The notes: a model not told the origin generated them from the sequence alone. 33,678 nt of DNA from an uncultured Clostridia bacterium (GCA_947426305.1 CANEDP010000018.1:1-33678), one strand, 5' to 3'; counted from the first letter of the stretch, positions 17,751 through 27,322 are shown. Translations and numbers: made by a program.

Positions 17751-17771
17751 ATTACTAGAAAGGAAATACCT

Positions 17772-18278
17772 ATGGTGATTTACCCAGATTATTATTGTAA
17801 TAAAGTAACAGATATAACGCTTGAGTTATTGGAGAAAAACCAGATAAAAGGAATTTTGCTTGATGTAGATAATACACTGATTGATTTTGATCGAAATTTA
17901 GTAGAAGGCGCAAAAGAATGGATTGACAAGATTAAGCAAAATGGAATCCGATGCATGATTTTGTCAAATAGCAATAAACAAGACAAAGTAAAAGCAGTCG
18001 CAACAGAATTGGATTTGCCTTATATTTATTTTGCGACAAAACCGCTAAAGCGTGGCTTTAGAAAAGCAAAGGAGCAAATGGGCTTGCAAGGCGAAAATAT
18101 GGCAGTGGTAGGAGATCAAATTTTTACGGATATTGTTGGGGCTAACCGAAATAAAATGTTTTCTATTTTAGTGAATCCACTTGCTAAAAAGGATATTTGG
18201 GTTACAAAATGGAAAAGACCACTTGAGGAAATGATTGTGAAATCGTATGTAAAAAAACAGAAGAAGAAAGAGGAATAA
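17772..18278 (+). CDS. yqeG: YqeG-family HAD-superfamily phosphatase
   Basis: This 168-residue protein is a HAD IIIA-type hydrolase. Motif I is LLDVDNTLIDFD (two catalytic aspartates, about residues 35-41), motif II is the S of ILSNSNK, the lysine motif lies in TKPLKRGFRKA, and motif III is VVGDQIFTDIVGAN. The family hydrolyses phosphate esters; no substrate is established for YqeG. AGAAAGG precedes the start. Only four bases separate its stop from the prepilin peptidase start, so the two are probably co-transcribed. No in-frame CGG. Confidence 0.92.
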   Translation: MVIYPDYYCNKVTDITLELLEKNQIKGILLDVDNTLIDFDRNLVEGAKEWIDKIKQNGIRCMILSNSNKQDKVKAVATELDLPYIYFATKPLKRGFRKAKEQMGLQGENMAVVGDQIFTDIVGANRNKMFSILVNPLAKKDIWVTKWKRPLEEMIVKSYVKKQKKKEE

Positions 18279-18282
18279 AAAA

Positions 18283-19061
18283 ATGTATGATCATAACAAT
18301 GTACATATTTTAGTGTATGTCGTATTTGGAATTGTAGCACTTTTTGTAGGAAAATTAGTTGCTTGGTTGAATGTGAGATTGCCAGAAGATGAAAAAATAG
18401 TTTCGAAAGAGTTTTTCCAGAAAAATAAAGAAGGCATTGAAAAATCTTACATAAATATGCTAATTATGGTTATTTTATATGTAGCGCTATTGTATAAATT
18501 TGGAATTGGCAAGACTTTTATGCAAAATTTAGATTTGATAAAATTTATGATTTTGATGCCGATGTTAGTGAGTTCTTTTATGATTGATTTAAAGCATCGA
18601 ATTTTACCGAATCGATTGAATTTGACAATGTTTGAAATTGGTTTACTATTCACATTTATTTATGGAATTAATAATATAAATATAGCAAAAGATATGTTAC
18701 TTCGGAATGGTAACTGGCGCAGGAATTTTTGGTGCGATTACGTTACTTGGCGGAATCATTGCAGGCAAAGAAGCGATGGGACTTGGTGATGTGAAATTTA
18801 TGGGAGCAGCTCGGCTTATACTTTGGAGTGAGTGGCATTGCACAAGTTTCGTTGTTGGCGTTTTTTGTAGGAGCCATTGTTTCGATTTTTGTTTTGTTAA
18901 TCAGAGTTTTGATTTTGAAAAGCAAAGATGAGTATATGCCATTTGGTCCATTCTTAGTAATTGGTTCGATTGCGTGCATATTTTTGCCAGCAGGTACTGT
19001 GTTTGTACTGTTTATGTCGATGTGTAAAGCGATTAGTGACAAAATTTTAAATCTTCTATAA
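18283..19061 (+). CDS. Prepilin peptidase (A24 family), two +1 frameshifts at CGG
   Basis: The 258-residue product is a polytopic aspartic peptidase that matures type IV pilin or competence pseudopilin precursors. The two catalytic aspartates lie in SFMIDLKHRILPNRL and in MGLGDVKFMGA. The N-terminal cysteine methylase motif of full PilD enzymes is not seen. In frame, reading ends at three different stops. Two C-skips repair it: TTA-CTT-(C)GGA at 18703 gives LLGMVTGAGIFGAITLLGG, and GCA-GCT-(C)GGC at 18812 gives MGAAGLYFGVSGIAQ. Both glycines fit the A24 fold's helix ends. Two shifts in one gene mean each must be efficient. Confidence 0.88.
18703..18706 (+). other. CGGA +1 frameshift site 1 in the prepilin peptidase
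   Basis: In-frame codon 141, after CTT. Skipping C gives GGA ATG GTA ACT (G-M-V-T). CTTCGGA is one of three identical seven-base sites in the window. Confidence 0.8.
18812..18815 (+). other. CGGC +1 frameshift site 2 in the prepilin peptidase
   Basis: In frame with the shifted reading, 36 codons after site 1, preceded by GCT. Skipping C gives GGC TTA TAC TTT (G-L-Y-F), as expected after the GLGDVK motif. Confidence 0.82.
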
Positions 19062-19074
19062 ATGGAGGGATTAT

Positions 19075-20163
19075 ATGAATATACGAATCAAATGGCTTAG
19101 AGACCAATTAAAATCAATGGAATTAGACGGAATGATTGTAACGAATCCAATTAATGTAAAATATTTAACTGGACTGGAAGAAGAGGGCACTTTTATTGTA
19201 GCGCCAAAAGAAAATGTATTTTTAACCGATTCGCGTTACATTGAAAGTGTAAACAACAAACTAACAATTGACGATGAAATTATTGCTTATGATGTAAAAA
19301 ATATGAGCAAATACGATTATGAAGCGTTTTTCATGTGTTGCCATGATATTGGATTTGAAGAAAAATATGTGACGTATGAAACGTATAAAAAATATTTGCA
19401 AACCTACCAAGTAAATTTGGTGGAAACGGAAGGAATTATTGAAAATCACAGAATTGTGAAAGACGAAGAAGAGATTGAACTAATTCAGCAAGCGTGTGAA
19501 ATTACGGATAGTGCATTTGAATATGTGAAAAAAATATTGCATTATGGTATGACGGAAAAAGAAGTTAAGTTTGAGATTGAGAAATTTATGATTGAAAATG
19601 GCGCAGAGGGAGTCGCATTTGATTCGATTGTTGCTTTTGGCGAAAATACGTCAATGCCACATGCTGTGCCTACAAATCGAAAATTGCAGTCAGGAGATAT
19701 TATTCAGTTTGACATTGGCGCAAAATATCAAGGGTATTGTTCGGATTTTTCAAGGGTCGTTTTTGTGGATTATATGAAAAATGAATATGAAGATAGTTAC
19801 AATTTTGTGCTAGAACAGCAACAGCGAATTGTGGATAGTTTTAAAAATGGGGTTAATATTAAGCAAGTGATGAAAGATCGAGAAAGTGATTATCATTTGA
19901 AAAATTTTAGCGTAATGCATAGTTTTGGGCATGGAGTGGGAATGGATTTGCATGAAGAACCGTTTTTGAATGCAAAAATGGATTTGTATTTGAAGGAAAA
20001 TTCTGTTGTGGCGATTGAGCCAGGTGTCTATAAGGCAGGAAGGTTTGGTATCAGAATAGAAGATACGTATCTTGTTACGAAAGATTCATGTATAAATTTA
20101 ACAAAAAGTGGAAAAAATGTTACTATCATTCCGATAAAAGATAAAAAAACACTTGATTTATAG
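19075..20163 (+). CDS. M24 family aminopeptidase (Xaa-Pro type)
   Basis: This 362-residue protein has the N-terminal creatinase-like domain (about 1-125) and a C-terminal pita-bread metallopeptidase domain. The metal ligands are visible in order: FDIGAKYQGYCSDFSR (two Asp), HSFGHGVGMDLHEEP (His), VAIEPGVY (Glu) and IRIEDTYLV (Glu). It would remove N-terminal residues next to proline. The position directly before efp is the common Bacillota arrangement. The ribosome site is ATGGAGGGATT, 13 bases after the prepilin peptidase stop. No in-frame CGG. Confidence 0.93.
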   Translation: MNIRIKWLRDQLKSMELDGMIVTNPINVKYLTGLEEEGTFIVAPKENVFLTDSRYIESVNNKLTIDDEIIAYDVKNMSKYDYEAFFMCCHDIGFEEKYVTYETYKKYLQTYQVNLVETEGIIENHRIVKDEEEIELIQQACEITDSAFEYVKKILHYGMTEKEVKFEIEKFMIENGAEGVAFDSIVAFGENTSMPHAVPTNRKLQSGDIIQFDIGAKYQGYCSDFSRVVFVDYMKNEYEDSYNFVLEQQQRIVDSFKNGVNIKQVMKDRESDYHLKNFSVMHSFGHGVGMDLHEEPFLNAKMDLYLKENSVVAIEPGVYKAGRFGIRIEDTYLVTKDSCINLTKSGKNVTIIPIKDKKTLDL

Positions 20164-20181
20164 AAGTTTATATGTTATAAT
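20153..20181 (+). promoter_or_regulatory. Possible promoter of efp
   Basis: TTGATT at 20153-20158, 17 bases, TATAAT at 20176-20181. It overlaps the end of the M24 gene and would give efp its own transcript. Confidence 0.55.
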
Positions 20182-20219
20182 TACAAAGTTAAAATAAAAA
20201 AAGAAATGAGGTAAGAATT

Positions 20220-20786
20220 ATGGCTGATGTTTATATGGCAGGAGATTTAAGAAATGGAACAACATTTGAATTAGATAATAATGTATTTAGAGTGGTTGAA
20301 TTTCAACACGTAAAACCAGGAAAAGGAGCAGCTTTTGTTCGTGTAAAAATGAAAAATGTAATTACTGGAGCAGTTTTGGAAAGAACATTCAATCCATCAG
20401 AAAAATTACAAGGTGCTGAAATCGAGAAAAAAGATATGCAATATTTGTATAGTGATGGCGAGTTGTATTATTTCATGGATAATAATACATATGACCAAAT
20501 GCCACTAAATCAAGACCAAATCGGTGATGCATTAAAATATATTAAAGAAAATATGAATGTTACAATGCTTGCATTCAAAGGCAAAGTGTTTGCTGTTGAG
20601 CCACCAATGTTTGTAGAATTAGAGGTTACCTATACAGAACCTGGATTTAGTGGAAATACAACAACAACATCGGGAAAACCAGCAACGTTAGAAAACGGTT
20701 TAGAAATTTCCGTTCCATTATTTGTTGAAATTGGTGACAAAATCAGAATTGACACAAGAACTGGTGAATATATGGAAAGAATTTAA
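20220..20786 (+). CDS. efp: Translation elongation factor P
   Basis: The 188-residue length is exactly typical. Domain I carries the loop PGKGAAF with the tip lysine (K35) that is modified in many bacteria; domains II and III follow, ending in [12 protein letters not shown], the usual C-terminus. EF-P eases peptide bond formation at proline stretches, and in Escherichia coli it also lowers +1 frameshifting at proline codons, which is of interest in a genome with many apparent +1 sites. The gene follows the M24 peptidase as is usual. No in-frame CGG. Confidence 0.97.
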   Translation: MADVYMAGDLRNGTTFELDNNVFRVVEFQHVKPGKGAAFVRVKMKNVITGAVLERTFNPSEKLQGAEIEKKDMQYLYSDGELYYFMDNNTYDQMPLNQDQIGDALKYIKENMNVTMLAFKGKVFAVEPPMFVELEVTYTEPGFSGNTTTTSGKPATLENGLEISVPLFVEIGDKIRIDTRTGEYMERI

Positions 20787-20811
20787 AGTCAAGAAGGGAA
20801 GGATTGCTTAA

Positions 20812-21195
20812 ATGCTAAAAGATAAGTTTAAAGAAGTAATTAAAAGTTTAGAAGGAAACTTGGAGAATAAGAAAGATTTGATGTATGTAAAAAACTTAAT
20901 TGCGGATTTAACGATGGAATATTTGGAGGACATCGAAAACCTACAATCGCTTTATAAGCAAAAAATTGCAATATTTGAAAATCGATTAACAGGTTTGGAA
21001 AACGAAATGCAAAGATTGGACAATGAAATTTTTCAGGAAGATGTTGATGACGATACTGACTTAGAACCAATCCAATGTCCATATTGCAATACTAACTTTT
21101 TTATAGAATTTGACAACACGAAAAAGGAAATCAAATGTCCAGATTGTAAGAATATCATTGAATTAGATTGGGGCAATTTTGAAGACGATATGTAA
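20812..21195 (+). CDS. Coiled-coil zinc-ribbon protein (CD1247-like)
   Basis: The 127-residue protein has an N-terminal helical part (about 1-80) with long charged helices suited to a coiled coil, and a C-terminal zinc ribbon with two CxxC pairs, CPYC and CPDC (about residues 89-113). It matches the CD1247 N-terminal-type clostridial proteins that commonly sit after efp. No function is established; a nucleic-acid or protein-binding role is only a guess. It is 25 bases after efp, with AAGAAGGGAAGG as ribosome site. Its transcript ends at a hairpin that lies inside the converging M23 gene. Confidence 0.8.
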   Translation: MLKDKFKEVIKSLEGNLENKKDLMYVKNLIADLTMEYLEDIENLQSLYKQKIAIFENRLTGLENEMQRLDNEIFQEDVDDDTDLEPIQCPYCNTNFFIEFDNTKKEIKCPDCKNIIELDWGNFEDDM

Positions 21196-21772
21196 TTAAT
21201 GAAATAAAGTAAGAGGATCGATGGCTTTGCCATCGATTTTTATGCTTAAATGCAAGTGGCAACCAGTGGTAGCGCCATTTGTTTGATTGCCGAGTAGAAT
21301 CCGTATAAGGATTGCTGGGAATTGTAGAAATATATTTTGGACCAACTTGGGCAATTAATTGGTTTTTTGTAACGAAATCGCCAATATTTACCAAAAAGTC
21401 TGGCGCAATATGAGAATACGAAAATAGCATACAGCTGTTTTCCATTTTGAGCGTATAACCATTTGCTCCTTCAAAACCTAAATAAGTGACAATTCCGTCA
21501 GCCACTGAATAAATAGGCGTTTTTTCTGGAGCTGGAATATCGATGCCAGAATGATAAGAGGATGCTCCACTAGTAGGAGAAATACGAAATCCAAATGGAG
21601 AAGAAATGGTGTGATATTTTGGCAAAGGCCAAAAATAGTCAGTAGTTGAAAAATTATATTCTATAGAATTTGTAATAAAAGAATTACCTGAATAGACTAT
21701 AAAAGTAGTAACACAAGATGCAAAAAATAAAAAGCTAAATAAAATTAGCCAGTACAAATAGATTTTTTTCAT
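21196..21772 (-). CDS. M23 (LytM) peptidase, membrane-anchored, +1 frameshift at CGG
   Basis: The 191-residue product has a hydrophobic N-terminus (about residues 5-27, a signal or anchor) and an M23 domain with all ligands: SSYHSGIDIP (His, Asp), SYSHIAP (His) and TTGCHLHLSI (His-x-His). It would cut peptidoglycan cross-bridges. The start at 21772 follows GGAGGTTTT. In frame the protein loses its last His pair. At 21292 (minus), reading TCT-ACT-(C)GGC-AAT gives DSTGNQTNGATTGCHLHLSI, the family's S-T-G-N-S-x-G-x-HLH block, and the frame ends at TAA 21196. The gene's end meets the stop of the converging zinc-ribbon gene. Confidence 0.9.
21217..21241 (+). terminator. Terminator of the efp unit, inside the M23 coding region
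   Basis: ATCGATGGC (21217-21225), loop TTT, GCCATCGAT (21229-21237) and four T. On the minus strand the same bases code for IDGKAID, the normal end of M23 proteins. Confidence 0.75.
21289..21292 (-). other. CGGC +1 frameshift site in the M23 gene
   Basis: The only site on the minus strand. In-frame CGG (21292-21290) follows ACT; skipping the C gives GGC AAT, the conserved Gly-Asn of the T-G-N block. Confidence 0.85.
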
Positions 21773-21883
21773 AAAACCTCCGTAATTAAAAGTTTGGATA
21801 AAATGTGCGAAACGCACAAGATTAAAATATGTTCGTATTATACAAAGAGAATGGTAAAAAGTCAAGCTTTTTTCTAAAAAATA

Positions 21884-21912
21884 TTTACAAAAGCGAATTT
21901 GCGGTGTATAAT
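21884..21912 (+). promoter_or_regulatory. Promoter of the FxLYD-like gene
   Basis: TTTACA at 21884-21889, 17 bases, TATAAT at 21907-21912. Confidence 0.65.
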
Positions 21913-21971
21913 ATAAGCAATACATAAAATGGAAAATTAGATTATGTTTTTGGAAGGAATGGGAATAATAA

Positions 21972-22614
21972 ATGGATAGAATGAAAACATTTCTTACATA
22001 TGTACTATTAATTATTGGATTTTTTGCAGTCTCGATTTTGTTAGAAAATGGATTATTAATGGCAATGTATTCACGCATTATGGGAGAATTTGATGGCTAT
22101 TATGCTGTAACCAATAGTGAGTTTAGCATTAACAATGCACGAGCCAAAGCCTGCAATGTAAACGGTTATTTGAGTTTTGATTTAATCAACACAACGGGAA
22201 AATTTGTGGATACCTGCTATGTCAAAATTGATTTATACAATGAACAAAACTTATTAGCTGATACCGAATATATTGAAACAAAAGGTATGCAGGCTCGGAG
22301 ATACCAAGCCATTCAATATAAAATTTAAAGCAAATAATATAGAAACATTTCGTATTTCAATTGTTCAAAACACGCCAGATAAAACCAACATTATCAACAT
22401 TTTAGGTTGGGAAATTGATTTGACCAATGTTTTTGGACTTGGAATTGATTTGAGTAATGTTACCATTTTCGGAACCAAATTAACGGATATTTTTTCATGG
22501 AGTAATATCAAAACGACAGGACAAAGTTTTTGGACATGGTTTATCCGCTTTGCGGCAGGAATCCCACTTTGGGGTTACGGACTTGGTTGGTTAGTAATTG
22601 TAGGACTTTTATAA
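21972..22614 (+). CDS. FxLYD-like membrane protein, +1 frameshift at CGG
   Basis: The 213-residue product has an N-terminal membrane segment (about 8-30), an extracellular beta domain resembling FxLYD (AKACNVNGYLSFDLINTTGK, then VKIDLYNEQN) and a C-terminal hydrophobic segment (about 185-212). In frame, it stops at 22326. At 22296, reading CAG-GCT-(C)GGA-GAT gives KGMQAGDTKPFNIKFKANNI, the expected turn and strand of such domains (GDTKPF is a common form), and the frame stays open to 22614. The specific function is unknown. The transketolase genes follow 18 bases later, probably in the same transcript. Confidence 0.75.
22296..22299 (+). other. CGGA +1 frameshift site in the FxLYD-like gene
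   Basis: In-frame codon 109, after GCT. Skipping C gives GGA GAT ACC AAG (G-D-T-K). Confidence 0.8.
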
Positions 22615-22632
22615 AAGATAAAGGAGAAAAAT

Positions 22633-23436
22633 ATGGAAGATTTACAAAAAAGGGCGTTAAATATCAGAAAAAGTGTTATTGAAATGATTTATACAGCAGC
22701 TTCAGGGCATCCTGGAGGAGCGCTTTCGTGCACCGATATTTTAACAGCACTCTATTTTTCAGAAATGAATGTGGATATAAAAAATCCTAAAGACGAAAAT
22801 CGAGATAGACTCGTTTTATCCAAAGGACACGCTTCGGCGGCTTTATATGCCACTTTAGCAGAAAAAGGCTTTATTCCCAAAGAAGATTTGCTAGGATTTC
22901 GCAATATAAACAGCATTTTGCAAGGACACCCAGACATGAAAAAAATTCCAGGAGTCGATATGTCAACTGGTTCACTAGGACAAGGTTTATCCATTGCAAA
23001 TGGAATGGCGCTAGCTGGAAAAATGGATAAAAAAGATTACAGAGTGTATTGCATCATGGGCGATGGCGAAATAGAAGAAGGCCAAATCTGGGAAGCAGCG
23101 ATGACAGCAAGTCATTATAAACTAGATAATTTATGTGCCATTGTTGACAACAACAATTTACAAATCGACGGAAAAATAACCGAAGTCATGAACCCAACGC
23201 CAATTGATGAGAAATTCAAAAGTTTTGGTTTCAACGTTATCAACATAAATGGCAACGAAATTGACGAAATTTTAAATGCATTCCAAAAAGCTAGAAATGC
23301 CAAGGGTAGACCAACAGCGATTATCGCCCAAACAGTCAAAGGCAGAGGCGTTTCCTTCATGGAAAACCAAGCAGGCTGGCATGGAAAGGCACCTTCTAAA
23401 GAAGAATACGAAACAGCAATTCAAGAATTAAGTTAG
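22633..23436 (+). CDS. Transketolase, N-terminal subunit
   Basis: The 267-residue protein carries the thiamine-diphosphate part of a split transketolase. Visible are the opening SGHPGGALSC, the LSKGHAS motif, GSLGQGLSIANGMAL, and the cofactor motif GDGEIEEGQIWEA followed by DNNNLQIDG. Together with the C subunit it moves two-carbon ketol units in the pentose phosphate pathway. Split transketolases are common in Bacillota and archaea. A strong AAAGGAG precedes the ATG. The subunit partner starts 85 bases later. No in-frame CGG in this half. Confidence 0.94.
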   Translation: MEDLQKRALNIRKSVIEMIYTAASGHPGGALSCTDILTALYFSEMNVDIKNPKDENRDRLVLSKGHASAALYATLAEKGFIPKEDLLGFRNINSILQGHPDMKKIPGVDMSTGSLGQGLSIANGMALAGKMDKKDYRVYCIMGDGEIEEGQIWEAAMTASHYKLDNLCAIVDNNNLQIDGKITEVMNPTPIDEKFKSFGFNVININGNEIDEILNAFQKARNAKGRPTAIIAQTVKGRGVSFMENQAGWHGKAPSKEEYETAIQELS

Positions 23437-23521
23437 CTTTTCGGCATAAGTGAGTTACAGATAATTTATACAACCAAGCAAAGCGAAGTTGTAAACTTTA
23501 TAAAATATAAGGAGAAAAAAT

Positions 23522-24462
23522 ATGAATTTCGATAAAAAAATAGCCACCAGACAAAGTTTTGGAGAAGCCTTATTAGAATTAGGAAAAACAAATCCGAATA
23601 TCGTTGTTTTGGATGCGGATTTATCAGCAGCAACGAAAACAAGCATTTTTGCTAAAGAATTCCCAGACCGATTTTTCGATATGGGAATTGCAGAACAAGA
23701 TATGATTTCAACAGCTAGCGGTTTGTCAACTTGTGGCAAAATTCCATTTGCAGCTACTTTTGCTGTATTTGCAACCCGGAAGAGCATATGACCAAGTGCG
23801 AAATAGTGTTTGTTATCCAAATTTAAATGTAAAAATCGCAGGAACTCATAGTGGAATTACGGTTGGCGAAGACGGAGCAACTCATCAGATGTTAGAAGAT
23901 ATCGCCTTAATGCGTGGTTTGCCAAACATGAAAGTGCTAAGTCCATCAGACGATTTGCAAACTAAATGGGCAATTGAAGAAGCTTCCAAAATCAATGGAC
24001 CAGTCTATATTCGCTTATGCAGACTAGCAACGCCAACGATTTATGACGAGAAAAATTTCGAATTTGGCAAAGGAATTCAACACGGAGAAGGAACAGATGG
24101 GACAATTTTTGCCACAGGAAATATGGTGGCAAAGGCACTTCAAGCAAAAGAAGAATTGGAAAAACAAGGTGTAAATATTCGAGTTGTCGATATTCATACT
24201 ATTAAACCAATAGATAAAGAAATCATTGTCAAATGTGCCAAAGAAACCAAAAAGTTAATTTCGATTGAAGACCACAGCGTAATTGGTGGACTTCGGAACA
24301 GCGATTTCAGAAGTTTTGACAGACGAATATCCAACCAAACTAATTCGATTGGGCATTCAAGACACATTTGGAAAATCTGGAAAAGCAGAAGAATTACTAG
24401 ATTATTTTGAATTAAATACAGAAAAAATTAAAAAAGTAGTTTTAGATATGGACAATTTGTAG
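23522..24462 (+). CDS. Transketolase, C-terminal subunit, two +1 frameshifts at CGG
   Basis: The 312-residue product holds the pyrimidine-binding and C-terminal domains. It has VVLDADLSAATKT, FDMGIAEQDMI (the activating glutamate), HSGITVGEDGATHQ and the final VDIHTIKPID block. In frame it ends early twice. At 23777, reading GCA-ACC-(C)GGA-AGA gives FAVFATGRAYDQVRNSV; at 24294, GGA-CTT-(C)GGA-ACA gives SVIGGLGTAISEVLTDE, both conserved in the family, and the frame then ends at TAG 24460-24462. GGAG lies before the start. Each full-length protein needs both shifts, so each must work often. Confidence 0.93.
23777..23780 (+). other. CGGA +1 frameshift site 1 in the transketolase C subunit
   Basis: In-frame codon 86, after ACC, the only site preceded by C. 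The glycine of A-T-G-R-A-Y-D-Q is well conserved. Confidence 0.85.
24294..24297 (+). other. CGGA +1 frameshift site 2 in the transketolase C subunit
   Basis: In frame with the shifted reading, 172 codons after site 1, preceded by CTT. Restores the conserved G-G-L-G-T/S-A motif. Confidence 0.88.
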
Positions 24463-24483
24463 ATTTTGTGATAAAAATAAACA

Positions 24484-24500
24484 GGTGGCAGATTGCCACC
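24484..24500 (+). other. Perfect 7-bp hairpin between transketolase and tRNA-Gln
   Basis: GGTGGCA (24484-24490) pairs with TGCCACC (24494-24500) around GAT. There is no T-run, so it is a weak terminator at best; it may help tRNA 5' processing. Confidence 0.45.
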
Positions 24501-24507
24501 AATAAAT

Positions 24508-24582
24508 TGGGGTGTCGCCAAGCGGTAAGGCATCGGACTCTGACTCCGACACGCGTAAGTTCGAATCTTACCACCCCAGCCA
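24508..24582 (+). tRNA. tRNA-Gln (anticodon CUG)
   Basis: The 75-base gene folds into a full cloverleaf: acceptor TGGGGTG with CACCCCA, unpaired G73 and an encoded CCA. The anticodon stem CGGA/TCCG encloses the normal 7-base loop CTCTGAC with anticodon CTG, and the T loop is TTCGAAT. The U1-A72 pair is the usual glutamine mark. The loop is of normal length, so this tRNA is not a four-base reader and does not explain the CGG sites. Confidence 0.95.
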
Positions 24583-24695
24583 GCAATTTTTTTAGTTGCT
24601 ATTTTGGAGAAATTAAGTTTTAACAAAATGACTTAAAACTCCATAAAATTATATATATAATTTTAAAAAATTAAAAATTAAGGAGGAACATTTTT

Positions 24696-27308
24696 ATGGC
24701 AGAAATGACAGAAAAGGAGAAAAAAGAAGTCGAAGAGATGGTAAACAGTCTAGTCGAAAGAGCAAGAAAAGCGTCAGAAGAGTACAAAAAACTTGACCAA
24801 GAAACAGTTGACAGAATTGTAAAGAAAATGTCAATGGCAGGATTAGACAATCATATGAAACTTGCAAAACATGCAGTTGAAGAAACCAAAAGAGGAATTT
24901 ATGAAGATAAGATTACAAAAAATATGTTTGCAACAGAATATATTTATCACAGTATCAAATATGACAAAACAGTTGGAGTTGTGGAAGATAATGAAGAAGA
25001 AGGTTATCAAACCATTGCAGAACCAATTGGAGTTATTGCGGGTGTAACACCAGTTACGAACCCAACAGCAACGGTTATGTTTAAATCCATGATTTCTGCA
25101 AAGACAAGAAATGTTATCGTATTTGGATTCCACCCATCAGCACAAGAATGTAGCGCAGAAGCAGGAGAATTGATGCGTCAAGCAGCTGTTTCAGAAGGTG
25201 CTCCAGAAGATTGTATTTTATGGATTGATAAACCATCTGTATTGGCGACGAGTTTGCTAATGAATCATCCAGGAGTTGATTTGATTTTGGCAACAGGTGG
25301 TTCAGGAATGGTAAAAGCAGCGTATTCAAGTGGAAAACCAGCTTTAGGTGTTGGACCAGGAAATGTACCTTGCTATATTGACAAAACAGCAAAATTGAAA
25401 ACATCTGTAACAGATTTAGTATTATCCAAATCCTTTGATAATGGTATGATTTGTGCATCAGAACAATCGGTTATTATTGATAAAGAAATCAAAACCGAAT
25501 TTGAAAAACTAATGAAAGAAGCAGGTTGCTATTTTGTAACAGACAAAGAAAGAGAAAAATTAAAGGAGGCTATGTTTATCGCAGATCAAGGCAATAAATT
25601 AAATCCAGCAGTAGTTGGGCAAAGTCCAAAAACAATTGCTAGTTGGGCAGGATTTGATGTTCCAGAAAACACGAAAGTGTTAGTAGCAACTGAAAAAGGT
25701 GTGGGAGATGAATTCCCATTCTCCAAAGAAAAATTAAGTCCTGTTTTAGCTTATTATGTTGTGAATAACAGCGATGAAGGAATTGACATGGCTGATAAAT
25801 TAATCAAATTTGGTGGATTAGGACATTCAGCTGTGATTCATTCAGAAGATAGAGATACCATTAAAAAATTCTCAAACACAGTAAAAGTAGGAAGAATTAT
25901 CGTTAATTCTCCATCAACTCATGGTGCAATTGGTGATATTTACAACACCAATATGCCATCACTAACACTTGGTTGTGGTACTTTTGGTGGAAATTCAACC
26001 ACTTCAAACGTATCATCGGCTAACTTGATTAATTTAAAAAGAGTTGCAAAAAGGAGGGTTAATATGCAATGGTTTAAAGTTCCAGAAAAAATATATTTTG
26101 AAGCAGGTTCAATTGGTTATTTAGAGAAAATGCCCAATATTACAAAAGCCTTTATCGTAACAGATCCATCAATGGTTCAATTTGGTTATGTGGATAAAAT
26201 TTTGTATCATTTAAGAAATAGAGAACAATATGTTCACGCAGAGATTTTCTCAGAAGTAGAGCCAGATCCTTCTTTTGATACAATTAAAAAAGGTGTGGCT
26301 GCTATGGAAAACTTCCAACCAGATGTTATTATTGCCTTAGGTGGAGGAAGTGCAATGGATGCAGCAAAAGGAATGTGGCTATTCTACGAGCACCCAGATG
26401 CTGATGTAGAGGGTTTGAAATTGAAATTTATGGATATCAGAAAACGTACCTATAAATTCCCTAAACTTGGTGAAAAATGCAAAATGGTTGCGATTCCAAC
26501 GACTTCAGGAACGGGATCTGAAGTAACATCATTTGCAGTTATTACAGACAAAAAGAAAAACATCAAATACCCACTTGCTGATTACGAATTAACACCAGAT
26601 GTTGCCATTGTTGACCCAGATTTAGTTATGACACTTCCAGCCAAATTAACAGCAGATACTGGTATGGACGTTTTAACACACGCAATTGAAGCCTATGTTT
26701 CTGTTATGGCATCTGATTATACAGATGGTTTAGCAGAAAAAGCAATTGAACTTGTATTTGAATATTTACCACAAGCATACACAGATGGAAGTAATCGAAC
26801 AGCAAGAGAAAAAATGCACAATGCAAGTTGTTTAGCAGGTATGGCATTTACAAATGCTTTCTTAGGTTTAAATCACTCAATTGCTCATAAATTAGGTGGA
26901 GAATATCATATTCCACATGGTAGAGCAAATGCGGTTATTTTACCATATGTGATTAAATACAATGGAAGCACGCCAACGAAATTTGTTTCATGGCCAAAAT
27001 ATGAAAGTTTCATCGCAGATGAAAGATATGCTGATATTGCAAAAAGATTAGGATTGAAAGCCAAAACAAAAGAAGAAGGAGTCAATTCATTAGTAAAAGC
27101 AGTGCAAGAATTAATGGAAAAATTGAATATGCCAAAATCACTAAAAGAATGTGGCGTAGACGAAAAAGAATTCATGGCGAAATTAGATGATTTGGCAGAT
27201 AAAGCATTTTCTGACCAATGTACAGGAGTGAACCCACGTGTGCCATTGGTGGAAGAAATTAAGCAAATCTTGATTGACGCATATTATGGAAATCCAATTG
27301 AAATGTAA
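24696..27308 (+). CDS. adhE: Bifunctional acetaldehyde/alcohol dehydrogenase AdhE
   Basis: The 870-residue protein turns acetyl-CoA into ethanol in two NADH-using steps. The aldehyde dehydrogenase half (about 1-445) has the catalytic cysteine in [10 protein letters not shown] and [10 protein letters not shown]; the iron alcohol dehydrogenase half (about 457-870) has [29 protein letters not shown] and the iron ligands in [12 protein letters not shown] and [22 protein letters not shown]. Family length is normal. AAGGAGG precedes the start, and a hairpin follows. Inside the linker, the codons AGG AGG GTT AAT ATG make a perfect AAGGAGG six bases before M457, the first residue of the alcohol dehydrogenase half. 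No in-frame CGG in 870 codons. Confidence 0.97.
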   Translation: MAEMTEKEKKEVEEMVNSLVERARKASEEYKKLDQETVDRIVKKMSMAGLDNHMKLAKHAVEETKRGIYEDKITKNMFATEYIYHSIKYDKTVGVVEDNEEEGYQTIAEPIGVIAGVTPVTNPTATVMFKSMISAKTRNVIVFGFHPSAQECSAEAGELMRQAAVSEGAPEDCILWIDKPSVLATSLLMNHPGVDLILATGGSGMVKAAYSSGKPALGVGPGNVPCYIDKTAKLKTSVTDLVLSKSFDNGMICASEQSVIIDKEIKTEFEKLMKEAGCYFVTDKEREKLKEAMFIADQGNKLNPAVVGQSPKTIASWAGFDVPENTKVLVATEKGVGDEFPFSKEKLSPVLAYYVVNNSDEGIDMADKLIKFGGLGHSAVIHSEDRDTIKKFSNTVKVGRIIVNSPSTHGAIGDIYNTNMPSLTLGCGTFGGNSTTSNVSSANLINLKRVAKRRVNMQWFKVPEKIYFEAGSIGYLEKMPNITKAFIVTDPSMVQFGYVDKILYHLRNREQYVHAEIFSEVEPDPSFDTIKKGVAAMENFQPDVIIALGGGSAMDAAKGMWLFYEHPDADVEGLKLKFMDIRKRTYKFPKLGEKCKMVAIPTTSGTGSEVTSFAVITDKKKNIKYPLADYELTPDVAIVDPDLVMTLPAKLTADTGMDVLTHAIEAYVSVMASDYTDGLAEKAIELVFEYLPQAYTDGSNRTAREKMHNASCLAGMAFTNAFLGLNHSIAHKLGGEYHIPHGRANAVILPYVIKYNGSTPTKFVSWPKYESFIADERYADIAKRLGLKAKTKEEGVNSLVKAVQELMEKLNMPKSLKECGVDEKEFMAKLDDLADKAFSDQCTGVNPRVPLVEEIKQILIDAYYGNPIEM
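26051..26066 (+). promoter_or_regulatory. Internal ribosome binding site and ATG inside adhE
   Basis: AAGGAGG at 26051-26057, six bases, in-frame ATG at 26064. Initiation here would yield a separate 414-residue alcohol dehydrogenase domain beginning [15 protein letters not shown]. Confidence 0.5.
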
Positions 27309-27322
27309 AAATATAACAAAAA

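Noticed and set aside
24508..24582. tRNA-Gln as the CGG-decoding tRNA
   Set aside because: The anticodon loop has the normal seven bases with CUG, suited to CAG. It cannot read CGGN as glycine.
24402..24626. Minus-strand open frame over the tRNA-Gln (AGWGGKIRTYACRSQ)
   Set aside because: This is the antisense reading of a tRNA, a well-known false protein call.
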